Below, one piece after another: positions 9,638 through 18,492 of a DNA stretch of 47,155 bases. A program made the translations under genes and the position numbers. The notes under the pieces were generated by a model that was given only the letters and a program-made list of their open reading frames with translations, was not told the origin of the DNA and searched no databases. Positions within the stretch are counted from its first letter, which is position 1, and every line of letters begins with the position of its first letter. The stretch is from an uncultured Sulfurovum sp. (GTDB lineage Bacteria; Campylobacterota; Campylobacteria; Campylobacterales; Sulfurovaceae), in assembly GCA_902727935.1 (NCBI GenBank), contig CACVAX010000011.1:1-47155 (forward strand), given 5' to 3'.

Positions 9638-10459
9638 ATGACAAAAATAGTACTAGTTTCAGCGATTACAGCTGCAATGCTTACAACAGTTTCAGCAGAT
9701 TTTTCATTTGGAGATATGTTTAAAGATATGAAAGATGCTGCAACATCAATGAGTAAAGATGCTAAAGATTCAGTAGCATCAGTAAAAGATGGTGTGGTTG
9801 AAACTTCAAAGTCGGCCGAAAGAACAGTGACCAATGTGAGTGCTGATAGCAAAGATGTATCGGTAAAGCTTTCTGATGATTTAAAAACAGCAGAAGTTAA
9901 TACTACTAAAGATGCTTCAAGTACAGTAATTGACCTTTCTGCTGACACAAAAGAGTCATTAAAATCTACAACAACTGATTTTAAAGATTCTGGAACAGTG
10001 GCAACAAGAGATATGAAAGAGACAACAACAGCACTTTCTACTGATACCGTAGCTACAGTTAAGACTGTATCTAATGATACTACTAAAAACGTAACTAAAG
10101 TTTCAACAGATGCAGCTTCTGCTGTAGATACTATCTCTGGAGATTTAAACTCTACAGTAAGTACAGTTTCAAGTGATGTAAAAGATAGCACTAAAACAGT
10201 AGCAGACTCTGCGAATGATAGTGTAAAAACTGCTACAACAGAAGCAGGTACTGCTACTAAAGATGCAACAACTGCTGCTAATGATGTTGTGAAAACAGGA
10301 ACAACTTCAGTAACTGATACAGCAAAAACAGTAACAACAGAAGCTAAATCTACTGTGAATACTGCAACAACAGAAGCTAGTGAAGTTGCAAAAACTGTTT
10401 CTGATGATGTATCTGATACTTCTAAAACAGCTATTGATGCTGTTGAAGACAATAAATAG
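9638..10459 (+). CDS. Secreted 11-residue-repeat protein, copy B
   Basis: This is the second paralogue (273 aa). I chose the second of two adjacent ATGs (9635 and 9638) because it aligns with the starts of the copies at 10659 and 11720. After a signal peptide ending near VSA, the chain from MFKDMKDAATS onward is 22 uninterrupted 11-residue units (such as SKDVSVKLSDD, LNSTVSTVSSD and VTDTAKTVTTE), ending VEDNK. Its N-terminal third is nearly the same as copy A. Its middle and C-terminal parts are nearly the same as the copy at 11720 and differ from copies A and A'. Function unknown. Confidence 0.9.
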   Translation: MTKIVLVSAITAAMLTTVSADFSFGDMFKDMKDAATSMSKDAKDSVASVKDGVVETSKSAERTVTNVSADSKDVSVKLSDDLKTAEVNTTKDASSTVIDLSADTKESLKSTTTDFKDSGTVATRDMKETTTALSTDTVATVKTVSNDTTKNVTKVSTDAASAVDTISGDLNSTVSTVSSDVKDSTKTVADSANDSVKTATTEAGTATKDATTAANDVVKTGTTSVTDTAKTVTTEAKSTVNTATTEASEVAKTVSDDVSDTSKTAIDAVEDNK

Positions 10460-10475
10460 CGTATAGATTTTTTAT

Positions 10476-10501
10476 AAACTACCTATTAAGTTGGGTAGTT
10501 T
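10476..10501 (+). terminator. Terminator after copy B
   Basis: AAACTACC (10476-10483) pairs with GGTAGTTT (10494-10501) across a 10-base loop. The stem runs into TTTT. Confidence 0.65.
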
Positions 10502-10594
10502 TAAGAGCTATTTCTTTTTTATATCTATATCTTATTCTTAGTTATTCTATAAACAAATAATTATTATTATTACTTTTTATAATAAACTAAATAA

Positions 10595-10629
10595 TTTTAA
10601 GTTATCCCATAGATTATTGTCGTTATAAT
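10595..10629 (+). promoter_or_regulatory. Promoter of copy A'
   Basis: TTTTAAGTTAT (10595-10605) and TATAAT (10624-10629) have the same 29-base offset as at the neighbouring copies. AAGGA precedes the ATG. Confidence 0.7.
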
Positions 10630-10658
10630 CACTCAAATTTTAAAAATAAGGATTTACA

Positions 10659-11486
10659 ATGACAAAAATTATATTAATTTCAGCAATCACAGCTTCAATG
10701 CTTACGACAGCTTCTGCAGAGTTTTCAGTTGGAGATATGGTTAAAGATATGAAAGAAGCTGCAATATCAATGAGTAAAGATGCTAAAGATTCAGTAGCAT
10801 CAGTAAAAGACGGTGTGGTTGAAACATCAAAGTCGGCAGAAAGAACAGTAACGAATGTAAGTTCTGATGTAAAAGATTCTTCAGTAAAAGTTTCTGATGA
10901 TTTAAAAACTGCAGAAGTTTCTACGTCTAAAGATTCAAGAGATTCACTTGTTGAAGTATCTGGAGACACTAAAGATGCTATCACTAACACCACTAAAGAT
11001 ATCAAAGATGGTGCTACTATGGCGTCTAAAGATATTAAAGATGCTTCAGTAGCTATTTCTAAAGATGTTAATGATGCGACAAAAACAGTTTCAGCTGATG
11101 CTACAACAAACGTAACAACTGTTTCTACAGAAGCTACTAAAAATGTAACAACGGTATCTAACGATGCTACATCAACTGCTAAAACAGTTTCTACTGATGC
11201 AACTGATTCTGTAAAATCTACAACAGATTCTATAACAGATGCTACAAAAACAGCTACAAAAGAAGCTGGTGTTGCTGCTAAAGATGTAACAACTGCTGCA
11301 AATGACTCTGCAAAAACAGCGACTACTTCTGTAACAGATGCTACAAAAACAGCGACTACAGATGCTAAAGAAACTGTTAATACAGTAACAAAAGAAGCTG
11401 GAACAAGTGTAAAAACTGTTTCTGAAGATGTATCTGATACTTCTAAAACAGCTATTGACGCTGTTGAAGACGACGACAAAAAATAG
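10659..11486 (+). CDS. Secreted 11-residue-repeat protein, copy A'
   Basis: This is the third paralogue (275 aa), the same length as copy A and nearly identical to it at DNA level over most of the gene, including the last ~100 coding bases and the stretch after the stop. It has a signal peptide (MTKIILISAITASMLTTASA) and then 22 ungapped 11-residue units. Most differences from copy A are in the signal peptide and scattered units (for example MVKDMKEAAIS and ATTNVTTVSTE). Its upstream region resembles those of copies B and B' more than that of copy A, so the gene is a mosaic. Function unknown. Confidence 0.9.
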   Translation: MTKIILISAITASMLTTASAEFSVGDMVKDMKEAAISMSKDAKDSVASVKDGVVETSKSAERTVTNVSSDVKDSSVKVSDDLKTAEVSTSKDSRDSLVEVSGDTKDAITNTTKDIKDGATMASKDIKDASVAISKDVNDATKTVSADATTNVTTVSTEATKNVTTVSNDATSTAKTVSTDATDSVKSTTDSITDATKTATKEAGVAAKDVTTAANDSAKTATTSVTDATKTATTDAKETVNTVTKEAGTSVKTVSEDVSDTSKTAIDAVEDDDKK

Positions 11487-11508
11487 TCTTCCACCTTTTT
11501 TAAACTAA

Positions 11509-11532
11509 GCTACCAAAATTATTTTTGGTAGC
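11509..11532 (+). terminator. Hairpin after copy A'
   Basis: GCTACCAAAA (11509-11518) pairs perfectly with TTTTGGTAGC (11523-11532) over a 4-base loop. There is no strong U-tract after it, so termination is probable but not certain. Confidence 0.55.
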
Positions 11533-11655
11533 CCTGCTATAAGAACTTTTCTTTTATATCCATTTTTCTAATTTTATTTTTTAAGTTTATATTATTATTT
11601 TTGATTTTTTTTATTAAATTATAATTATTATTACTTTTAATAATAATTATAATAA

Positions 11656-11690
11656 TTTTAAGTTATTTTGTAGATTACTGTGGTTATAAT
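11656..11690 (+). promoter_or_regulatory. Promoter of copy B'
   Basis: TTTTAAGTTAT (11656-11666) and TATAAT (11685-11690) again show the 29-base offset. The leader AAGGATTTACA before the ATG is the same as at copy A'. Confidence 0.7.
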
Positions 11691-11719
11691 CCTATAAATT
11701 TAAAAGACAAGGATTTACA

Positions 11720-12649
11720 ATGACAAAAATTACACTAATTTCAGCGATTACAGCTGCTATGATTACAACAGCTTCGGCAGACACAACAGATTTTTCAGTT
11801 GGAGATATGTTTAAAGATATGAAAGAAGCTGCAACTGCTTTTAGTAAAGATGCTAAAGATTCTATTGGTTCACTTAAAGATGGTGTGGTTGAGACTTCAA
11901 AATCAGCAGAAAGAACAATTACCAATGTAAGTGCAGATGTAAAAGATGTATCAGTAAAAGTTTCTGATGATTTAAAAACGGTAGAGGTTAATACTACTAA
12001 AGATGCTTCAAGTACGGTAATTGACCTTTCTGCTGACACAAAAGAGTCATTAAAATCGACAACAACTGATCTTAAAGATTCTGGAACAGTGGCAACAAGA
12101 GATATGAAAGAGACAACAACAGCACTTTCTACTGATGCCGTAGCTACGGTTAAAACTGTATCTAATGATACTACTAAAAATGTAACCAAAGTTTCAACAG
12201 ATGCAGCTTCTGCTGTAGATACTATCTCTGGAGATTTAAACTCTACAGTAAGTACAGTTTCAAGTGATGTAAAAGATAGCACTAAAACAGTAGCAGACTC
12301 TGCGAATGACAGTGTAAAAACTGCTACAACAGAAGCAAGTACTGCTACTAAAGATGCAACAACTGCTGCTAATGATGTTGTGAAAACAGGAACAACTTCA
12401 GTAACTGATACAGCAAAAACAGTAACAACAGAAGCTAAATCTACTGTGAATACTGCAACAACAGAAGCTAGTGAAGTTGTAAAAACTGTTTCTGATGATG
12501 TGTCTGATACTTCTAAAACAGCCATTGATGCTGTTGAAGACAGTACAAGTGATGTTAAAGACGTTGCAAAAACTGCTTCTGACAAGGTATCGGATGTTTC
12601 TAAGACAGCGACAGAAACAGTTTCTAACACTACAAAAGACGTTAAATAA
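11720..12649 (+). CDS. Secreted 11-residue-repeat protein, copy B' (longest)
   Basis: This is the fourth paralogue (309 aa). After the signal peptide (ending TTASA) and DTTDFSVGD, the chain is 25 ungapped 11-residue units, three more than the other copies. The extra units lie at the C terminus (VEDSTSDVKDV, AKTASDKVSDV, SKTATETVSNT). Its middle section is nearly identical to copy B at DNA level (compare 10130-10400 with 12215-12480). The duplicated unit A-B to A'-B' is about 2.05 kb. The repeat phase is never broken, so units were lost or gained in multiples of 33 bp. Function unknown. Confidence 0.9.
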   Translation: MTKITLISAITAAMITTASADTTDFSVGDMFKDMKEAATAFSKDAKDSIGSLKDGVVETSKSAERTITNVSADVKDVSVKVSDDLKTVEVNTTKDASSTVIDLSADTKESLKSTTTDLKDSGTVATRDMKETTTALSTDAVATVKTVSNDTTKNVTKVSTDAASAVDTISGDLNSTVSTVSSDVKDSTKTVADSANDSVKTATTEASTATKDATTAANDVVKTGTTSVTDTAKTVTTEAKSTVNTATTEASEVVKTVSDDVSDTSKTAIDAVEDSTSDVKDVAKTASDKVSDVSKTATETVSNTTKDVK

Positions 12650-12672
12650 TTTTTCGAACTTTTTTTAAACAA

Positions 12673-12697
12673 AGCTACCAAGTCACTTTTGGTAGCT
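12673..12697 (+). terminator. Terminator hairpin after copy B'
   Basis: AGCTACCAA (12673-12681) pairs with TTGGTAGCT (12689-12697). The stem sequence is shared with the hairpin after copy A'. Confidence 0.6.
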
Positions 12698-12791
12698 ATC
12701 CTCCACGAACCTTTCTATAAAATTCATTCAAATCTGCCAAAAACATCAAAAGGTGTTATTATTGTTCTATCTAAGTGAAAAAAGGCATTTA

Positions 12792-15700
12792 ATGAGATTG
12801 AGTATTTTCCCAAAATTATTAGGAATGATTGTATTAACAATGACGTTGACCTTCGCTTCTGTATTAACAGAACTACAAGGAACCAAAAATTTAGCTGAAA
12901 CAGACTTGAAAGCTATGATTGGGAAGTTAGATAGCATTGGCTATAAAAATATATTTAAAAATGAACGTGTTGACAATAAATATTATAAAAAGTTTCAAGA
13001 AAAAAACCTTGACCTTTTGAGTTTTTATACAGTGACAGATCTTGTTTCTTTACGTGAACTTTTAATAGAGAATCCTGATTTTGCAGCTTATGCACCTTTT
13101 AGTCTTTTAGCATATAAAGAATTACTTAAAGATGATGCTAATGCTACAACTTGGTATGGGCATTTATCATCAGATACCATGCTGGAAGTTATTGGTGAAA
13201 AAGATGAAGCGTTAAAGGAAAAGTTTAAACTAATGGTATCAAAGCTTGATACTTTTGTTACTAAAGAATTGAGTCCCACTGAAAATAAGAAAATTATTTT
13301 TGATAAGCTTCTACCTAAAAAGCCACTTGTAAAAATGGTTAAAGATATTTCCGATGTTGATGATATTGAAGATTATGTAGAAGAATTTGTTATGGGATAT
13401 GATAGTATATTTGTTGAAAATAAATTTCTTCTTGCAGGTTTTTTAAATTTGAAAGTTCAATATGAAGATTTAGATTTAGAACTTGAAGCGTATGATGCTT
13501 TTTGGATTTCACCTGTTTGTCATTTACAATTTACTAATTCCATCTTCAATCGTGGTTTACCCCATTTAGGTGTATTTGCTCCTTGTACAGTATATTTTTA
13601 TGTTCCAAAAGGTTCTGGAAAATTACATATGGGTTATGCTCCCATAGATAACTGGATTTCTGCATCTGCTCTTATAGATAAGGATAAACTAAAGTATATG
13701 AAAGAAACCTCTACTTTAATGAATACTATTTTTACAAAGTTAGATTTTGAGATGGAAAGTGGCACTATCGTTGAAAGTACAAAAGTAGAGACAGAAAAAG
13801 CCAAAACAGGAGAATCAATACTCATAGATTTTTATGGAACAAAAGGGCAGCCTGATGCAGCTTTAGGCTCAATGATTGATAATTTAGGAAAAATAGGTTT
13901 TAACACTTCCTCTAAAAATGAACATATTGAAAATCATTATTATAATAAATATAAAGTAAAAAACGTTGATCTATTAAATTTTTATACTATTTTCGATATT
14001 GAATCACTACGACCCCTATTGCTTAAGAATCCAGATTTTGGTGCTTATGCACCTTTTAACCTTTTAGCTTACAAAAAGCTTCAAGATGCAGAAGGTGGAG
14101 ATACCACATGGTATGGTCATTTAAATGCTGATACCATGTTGAAAATCATTGGTGAGAAAGATGAAGAGGCACAAAATGATTTTAAAAAGATGGTATCAAA
14201 AGTTGATACACATCTTGAAAGTGAAATGAAACCAACGGAACATAAGCGTTTAAGTTTTTCAACACCTTTACCTAAGAAACCACTTTTAAAAATGGTTAAA
14301 AAAATAGGTGAAGTAGAAGATATTGAAGAGTATGTAGAAGAGTTTATTGGAAAACATAATTTATTATTTGTACAAAATAAGTTTATTATTGCAGGATTTT
14401 TAGATATTAAATTTGAGTATGATGATTTAGAGTTAGATTTTGATGAGTATGATGCATATTGGGTTTCATCACTCTGTCATTTTGAGTTTTCTAATGCTGT
14501 CTTTAATAATGGTTCACCACACGCAGCTAGTTTTGCTCCTTGTTCAGTTTATTTTTATATTCCAAAAGATTCTGGTGAACTTCATGTTGGTTATGCTTCT
14601 GTAGATAACTGGTTAGCGACCACAGGAATTACCGACCCTAAAAAAATAGCTTATATGAAAGAAATTTCTGCTTCTGTAATACGAATCTTTAGAGAGTTAG
14701 GATTTGAAATGGAAGGTGAAGAAAAAGTTGAAGTAAAAGCTAAAGTAGTTAAAAAAGAGTTAGATGTTAAAGCTGTTGAAGAAGTTAAAACTAAAACGGA
14801 AATTAAAATTGAACCTGAAGTTAAAGATAAAAAGATATCCCAAACAGAGGGTAATGAATCTATTTTAATTAATTTTTATGGAACTAAAGGACAACCTGAT
14901 GCAGCTTTAGGTTCAATGATTGAAAATTTAGGAAATGTTGGCTTTAATACTTCAGCTGTAAATGAACATATTGAAAATCATTACTATAACAAATTTAAAG
15001 TAAAAAATCTTGACCTTTTAAATTTTTATACCGTGTTTGATATTACTTCATTACGAAGTTTACTCATTAAAAATCCAGATTTTGGGGCCTATGCTCCTTT
15101 TAATCTTTTAGCTTACAAAAAGCTTCAAAAAGAAGAAGGTGGAGATACCACATGGTATGGGCATTTAAATGCCGACACCATGTTGAAAATTATTGGTGAG
15201 CAAGATAAAGAGGCACAAGATAAATTTAGAAGCATGATGGATAAAATCGATAAACATGTAGAAAATGAAATGAAACCAACTGAAAGTAAAACCCTAACTT
15301 TTTCAAAACCTTTACCTGCAAAACCACTTTTAAAAATGGTTAAAAAAATAGGTGAAGTAGAAGATATTGAAGAGTATGTAGAAGAGTTTATTGGAAAACA
15401 TAATTTATTATTTGTACAAAATAAGTTTATTATTGCAGGATTTTTAGATATTAAATTTGAGTATGATGATTTAGAGTTAGATTTTGATGAGTATGATGCG
15501 TATTGGGTTTCATCGCTCTGTCATTTTGAGTTTTCTAATGCCGTCTTTAATAATGGTTCACCACACGCAGGTGCATTTGCTCCTTGTTCAGTTTATTTTT
15601 ATGTTCCAAAAGATTCTGGTGAACTTCACGTTGGTTATGCTTCTGTAGATAACTGGTTAGCGACCACAGGAATTACCGACCCTAAAAAAATAGCTTATAT

Positions 15701-16901
15701 GAAAGAAATTTCTGCTTCTGTAATACGAATTTTTAGAGAGCTAGGATTTGAAATGGAAGGTGAAGAAAAGCAGAATGAAGCAGTGATTACTCAAAAGACT
15801 CCTCTTAAAGAACCTATTAAAGAAATTAAGATTGAAGAAGAGAAACCTAATAAAATAACAACAACACATAAGTCAATAGAGAATCAGCAAATAAAAACTA
15901 CAGAAGTAGAAAAGAAAGCAGAAGTCAGTCAAAATACTGTAACCATTGTTATTCCTGCTGTACCTACAGTAGAAGCATTAGTACCTCAACCTCCAAAGAT
16001 AGTGAATGTTGATAGTAGCTATAGTGGACATAAAAGTACAGCAAGTATTGACCGTTCTATTCAATATGCAAAACGTGTTCCACCAAATTATTTATCTTCT
16101 GAAGAACGTGAAAAGAACAAGGTTACGAAAATTGTTAATTTGATGCCAGGAGAAGTAGAACAAGGTCGTATTTCCACTTATTTAAGAATGGGATTGATTT
16201 CAATTGATGAGGCGAAGTCTAAATTAAAGAATGCTGGTTTTGAAGTAGTGGCTGTTGTTCCTTTAGATAAAAAGAAGCAATTAACATCGATTGTATTTAC
16301 CTCTGATGCACTCCAAAAACTTTCTCTTAAAAAAGATAAAGGTCATTTAGGAACTTTAAGACTCTTAATTAATGAAAAAGACAAAAAGGTTAGTATTACA
16401 AACCCTCTTTATTTGGCTAAAGCTTTTTTACAAAATGACTTTGAAAAAGCATCAGCAACAAAAATTCTAAAATCTTTGGTGGATGAATTTAAAGATGTTA
16501 AAAATTCAGATGATAAATTGAAGTTTCAACTCTTAGCAAAATATCAATTTATGGATAAACTACCTTACTTTGAAGACCATATCGTTGTGGCTAAAGGAGA
16601 GAATCTAAAAGCTAAATTGGTCAAAAATAAACGGGTTGTATTTAGCATAGACTTAGAAAGTGGTGCAACACTCGTAGGGATTAAACTTGATAAACGCACA
16701 CAAAAATTTCCTAAAAAAATTGGTCTTGATAATGCAGGTATGTTACCTTATCCATTGTTGATTGAAAATGGAGAAGCAAAAATTTTAAATCCTAAATACT
16801 ATCTTTCATTAATGTATCCTAAATTAACCATGGAACAATTTATGACCATTGCAACAGTTCCTGATGCTATTATAAATGAGTGTAGGAAAGTTTTTAGGTA
16901 G
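12792..16901 (+). CDS. Large secreted protein with three DUF302-like modules
   Basis: This is a 1369-aa exported protein. I start it at the ATG at 12792, not the upstream GTG at 12753, because the signal peptide (MRLSIFPKLLGMIVLTMTLTFAS) begins there. Three homologous ~300-residue modules follow at about 31-321, 341-643 and 689-992. Each has a first half with NPDF(G/A)AYAPF...LLAYK...TTWYGHL..DTML and a second half with a CH(F/L).F motif, FAPC.VYFY(V/I)PK.SG and HVGYA..DNW. These resemble DUF302 halves, which is a tentative assignment. A charged, low-complexity linker (about 995-1085) leads to a different C-terminal region (about 1110-1369) with LLINEKDKKVSITNPLYL, also DUF302-like. Modules 2 and 3 are about 97% identical in DNA over their second halves. 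Function unknown. Confidence 0.85.
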   Translation: MRLSIFPKLLGMIVLTMTLTFASVLTELQGTKNLAETDLKAMIGKLDSIGYKNIFKNERVDNKYYKKFQEKNLDLLSFYTVTDLVSLRELLIENPDFAAYAPFSLLAYKELLKDDANATTWYGHLSSDTMLEVIGEKDEALKEKFKLMVSKLDTFVTKELSPTENKKIIFDKLLPKKPLVKMVKDISDVDDIEDYVEEFVMGYDSIFVENKFLLAGFLNLKVQYEDLDLELEAYDAFWISPVCHLQFTNSIFNRGLPHLGVFAPCTVYFYVPKGSGKLHMGYAPIDNWISASALIDKDKLKYMKETSTLMNTIFTKLDFEMESGTIVESTKVETEKAKTGESILIDFYGTKGQPDAALGSMIDNLGKIGFNTSSKNEHIENHYYNKYKVKNVDLLNFYTIFDIESLRPLLLKNPDFGAYAPFNLLAYKKLQDAEGGDTTWYGHLNADTMLKIIGEKDEEAQNDFKKMVSKVDTHLESEMKPTEHKRLSFSTPLPKKPLLKMVKKIGEVEDIEEYVEEFIGKHNLLFVQNKFIIAGFLDIKFEYDDLELDFDEYDAYWVSSLCHFEFSNAVFNNGSPHAASFAPCSVYFYIPKDSGELHVGYASVDNWLATTGITDPKKIAYMKEISASVIRIFRELGFEMEGEEKVEVKAKVVKKELDVKAVEEVKTKTEIKIEPEVKDKKISQTEGNESILINFYGTKGQPDAALGSMIENLGNVGFNTSAVNEHIENHYYNKFKVKNLDLLNFYTVFDITSLRSLLIKNPDFGAYAPFNLLAYKKLQKEEGGDTTWYGHLNADTMLKIIGEQDKEAQDKFRSMMDKIDKHVENEMKPTESKTLTFSKPLPAKPLLKMVKKIGEVEDIEEYVEEFIGKHNLLFVQNKFIIAGFLDIKFEYDDLELDFDEYDAYWVSSLCHFEFSNAVFNNGSPHAGAFAPCSVYFYVPKDSGELHVGYASVDNWLATTGITDPKKIAYMKEISASVIRIFRELGFEMEGEEKQNEAVITQKTPLKEPIKEIKIEEEKPNKITTTHKSIENQQIKTTEVEKKAEVSQNTVTIVIPAVPTVEALVPQPPKIVNVDSSYSGHKSTASIDRSIQYAKRVPPNYLSSEEREKNKVTKIVNLMPGEVEQGRISTYLRMGLISIDEAKSKLKNAGFEVVAVVPLDKKKQLTSIVFTSDALQKLSLKKDKGHLGTLRLLINEKDKKVSITNPLYLAKAFLQNDFEKASATKILKSLVDEFKDVKNSDDKLKFQLLAKYQFMDKLPYFEDHIVVAKGENLKAKLVKNKRVVFSIDLESGATLVGIKLDKRTQKFPKKIGLDNAGMLPYPLLIENGEAKILNPKYYLSLMYPKLTMEQFMTIATVPDAIINECRKVFR

Positions 16902-16917
16902 AAGAGAATTTGGAAGA

Positions 16918-16944
16918 AAAGTTGAGAAATAAATTCTCAACTTT
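16918..16944. terminator. Bidirectional terminator
   Basis: AAAGTTGAGAA (16918-16928) and TTCTCAACTTT (16934-16944) form a perfect 11-bp stem with a 5-base loop between convergent genes. T-rich sequence follows on the minus-strand reading. Confidence 0.8.
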
Positions 16945-16952
16945 GATAGAGA

Positions 16953-17180
16953 TTAGAGTTCTTTTTCTGCTTTTTGTAAGGCTTCAATAACTTGTGCAAT
17001 GTTTGACTTTGGGATATGTACTTTCCACTCAGGTTCTGTTGCATCGGCTTTTAATGAGATACCAATACTCGCAACACTTTCACTTTTTGGTCCGTAAGGT
17101 TGTGCTACATTACTAATCGTTATTTTACCTTTTGTTCCTGATAATGTCATTTCATCTATTGGGGTTACTGTTCCACTCAT
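16953..17180 (-). CDS. Small cytosolic protein of unknown function
   Basis: This 75-aa protein has no signal peptide or membrane segment. The N-terminal two thirds look like beta strands (GKITISNVAQPYG, SIGISLKADATEPEWKVHIP) and the C terminus like an amphipathic helix (IAQVIEALQKAEKEL). AGGAACAT precedes the ATG. I recognise no family. It lies alone between the large DUF302-like gene (convergent) and the propeller gene (same strand, 72-base gap). Confidence 0.7.
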   Translation of the reverse strand: MSGTVTPIDEMTLSGTKGKITISNVAQPYGPKSESVASIGISLKADATEPEWKVHIPKSNIAQVIEALQKAEKEL

Positions 17181-17252
17181 GATATGTTCCTTTAATTATT
17201 TAGTTTTGAGGAATGAGTATATCATGAATATTTAAGAACTTTGTTAAATTTA

Positions 17253-18431
17253 CTATTTTAGTTTAATCATAAAGAAATTTTTAGAACGGCTGTAACTATC
17301 ACTTTCACCAACTACTAAAACCGATCCATCTGTTGTTCTTGTGATTCCATGAGCAATGTCTTTATTTTGCTCACCATACATTCCAGACCATAAAAGATTT
17401 CCTTTTTTATCAAGTGCTAAAATGTAGTTGTCGAAGTCACCTTTTCCCATGGAGTCAGTTTTCCCAGCTATCATGTAGTTACCATCTTTGGTCATGGTAA
17501 TGGCATTTCCTTCATCATAGTAAGCAAAACCATAAATTTTAAACCAAATAAGTCTACCATCTTTGTTAAAGTGCATAATTGGTAAGTCAGTCTGTGCTGA
17601 ATTGTAAGAACGTGTTTTTCCTGTAGCCACAACTCCTCCATCAGGGGTAGGTGCTACAGCATGAAGGACATCATTGTAGCCTTCACCTAAGGTTCTTGCC
17701 CAAATTTTTTCGCCATTTTGATTGAGTTTTAGTAAAAAGAAGTCAGCATCACCTGAATTTTTTATTTCTCTTGAACCAGCCATGATGAAGTTTCCATCGG
17801 CTGTTCTTGTAAGGGCATTGGCTTCATCATTGAGTTTTCCCCCAATGGTTTTACTGTTGATCATTTTTCCATGTTTATCTAAACGACCAATATAAATATC
17901 TCTATAACCTTTTTTTGAAAATGATTCAGAATCACCCACAAATAAAGCTCCACCATCATTTGTTCCTGCGATACCTGCTGCAAACTCATCTCTGTCTCCA
18001 CCAAAAGAGTTTTCCCAAAGAAGTTTACCTTCTAAAGAGACTTTAGCAACATAAATATCTTGTCCATCATGTTTTTTAAAAGATTTACTGTCACCTAAAA
18101 TCAGTAAATTTCCATCTTTTGCACGTGAAATAGCAACACCATTATCTGATTTTTCACCCCCTATTAGTGTACGCCAAATGGTGTTTCCTTCACTGTTTAA
18201 TCGTGTAATACAAATATCCGAACGCTCAGCATTAAAAGACTTACATGTACCCAAAATAGCTGTATCACCATTTTCTAACATGAGAACGGCATTGGCAATA
18301 TCATCATCTTCTCCACCATAAGTTTTCTGCCACTCTGCATAGAAGTGTGGGGTTTGTGTTTTAGCATCAGCTACTAAAAATGGACTTAGTAAGGCAGAAG
18401 TTAATAAGAGTTTTGAACAAGTTTTTATCAT
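17253..18431 (-). CDS. Secreted seven-bladed beta-propeller-like protein
   Basis: A signal peptide (MIKTCSKLLLTSALLSPFLVADA) leads a 392-aa protein built of seven repeats of ~47 residues. Each repeat opens with a (G/Y)G-[E/D/K]-x-x-D-x-[A/G]-x-[A/G]-[V/I] motif: GGEDDDIANAV, GGEKSDNGVAI, GGDRDEFAAGI, GGKLNDEANAL, LGEGYNDVLHAV, YGFAYYDEGNAI and YGEQNKDIAHGI. A DG(N/G/S)...(L/A)G.(S/T).S strand follows in each. This matches extracellular propeller proteins often annotated as "lipoprotein" or "delta-60 repeat-like". It has no lipobox Cys and no catalytic motif. A periplasmic binding or structural role is inference. Confidence 0.82.
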   Translation of the reverse strand: MIKTCSKLLLTSALLSPFLVADAKTQTPHFYAEWQKTYGGEDDDIANAVLMLENGDTAILGTCKSFNAERSDICITRLNSEGNTIWRTLIGGEKSDNGVAISRAKDGNLLILGDSKSFKKHDGQDIYVAKVSLEGKLLWENSFGGDRDEFAAGIAGTNDGGALFVGDSESFSKKGYRDIYIGRLDKHGKMINSKTIGGKLNDEANALTRTADGNFIMAGSREIKNSGDADFFLLKLNQNGEKIWARTLGEGYNDVLHAVAPTPDGGVVATGKTRSYNSAQTDLPIMHFNKDGRLIWFKIYGFAYYDEGNAITMTKDGNYMIAGKTDSMGKGDFDNYILALDKKGNLLWSGMYGEQNKDIAHGITRTTDGSVLVVGESDSYSRSKNFFMIKLK

Positions 18432-18492
18432 TGTGTATCCTTATTGAATTTTAAAATAAATCTAATAATTATACACTTTTATCATCTATCTT

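Noticed and set aside
8700-12640. 33-bp periodic DNA that could look like a CRISPR or tandem satellite
   Set aside because: The period is that of the 11-residue coding repeat. Units are diverged and in frame, and there are no constant repeat/unique spacer alternations or cas genes.
8605-12681. Four long antisense ORFs (278-329 codons) opposite the 11-mer repeat genes
   Set aside because: They are mirror frames produced by the repetitive Lys/Asp/Thr/Ser/Val codons. The sense frames have ribosome sites, signal peptides and promoters; the antisense products are low-complexity and lack all of these.
12753-12791. GTG start 13 codons upstream for the large DUF302-like protein
   Set aside because: The signal peptide starts at the ATG at 12792; the extra residues would spoil the signal and have no ribosome site.
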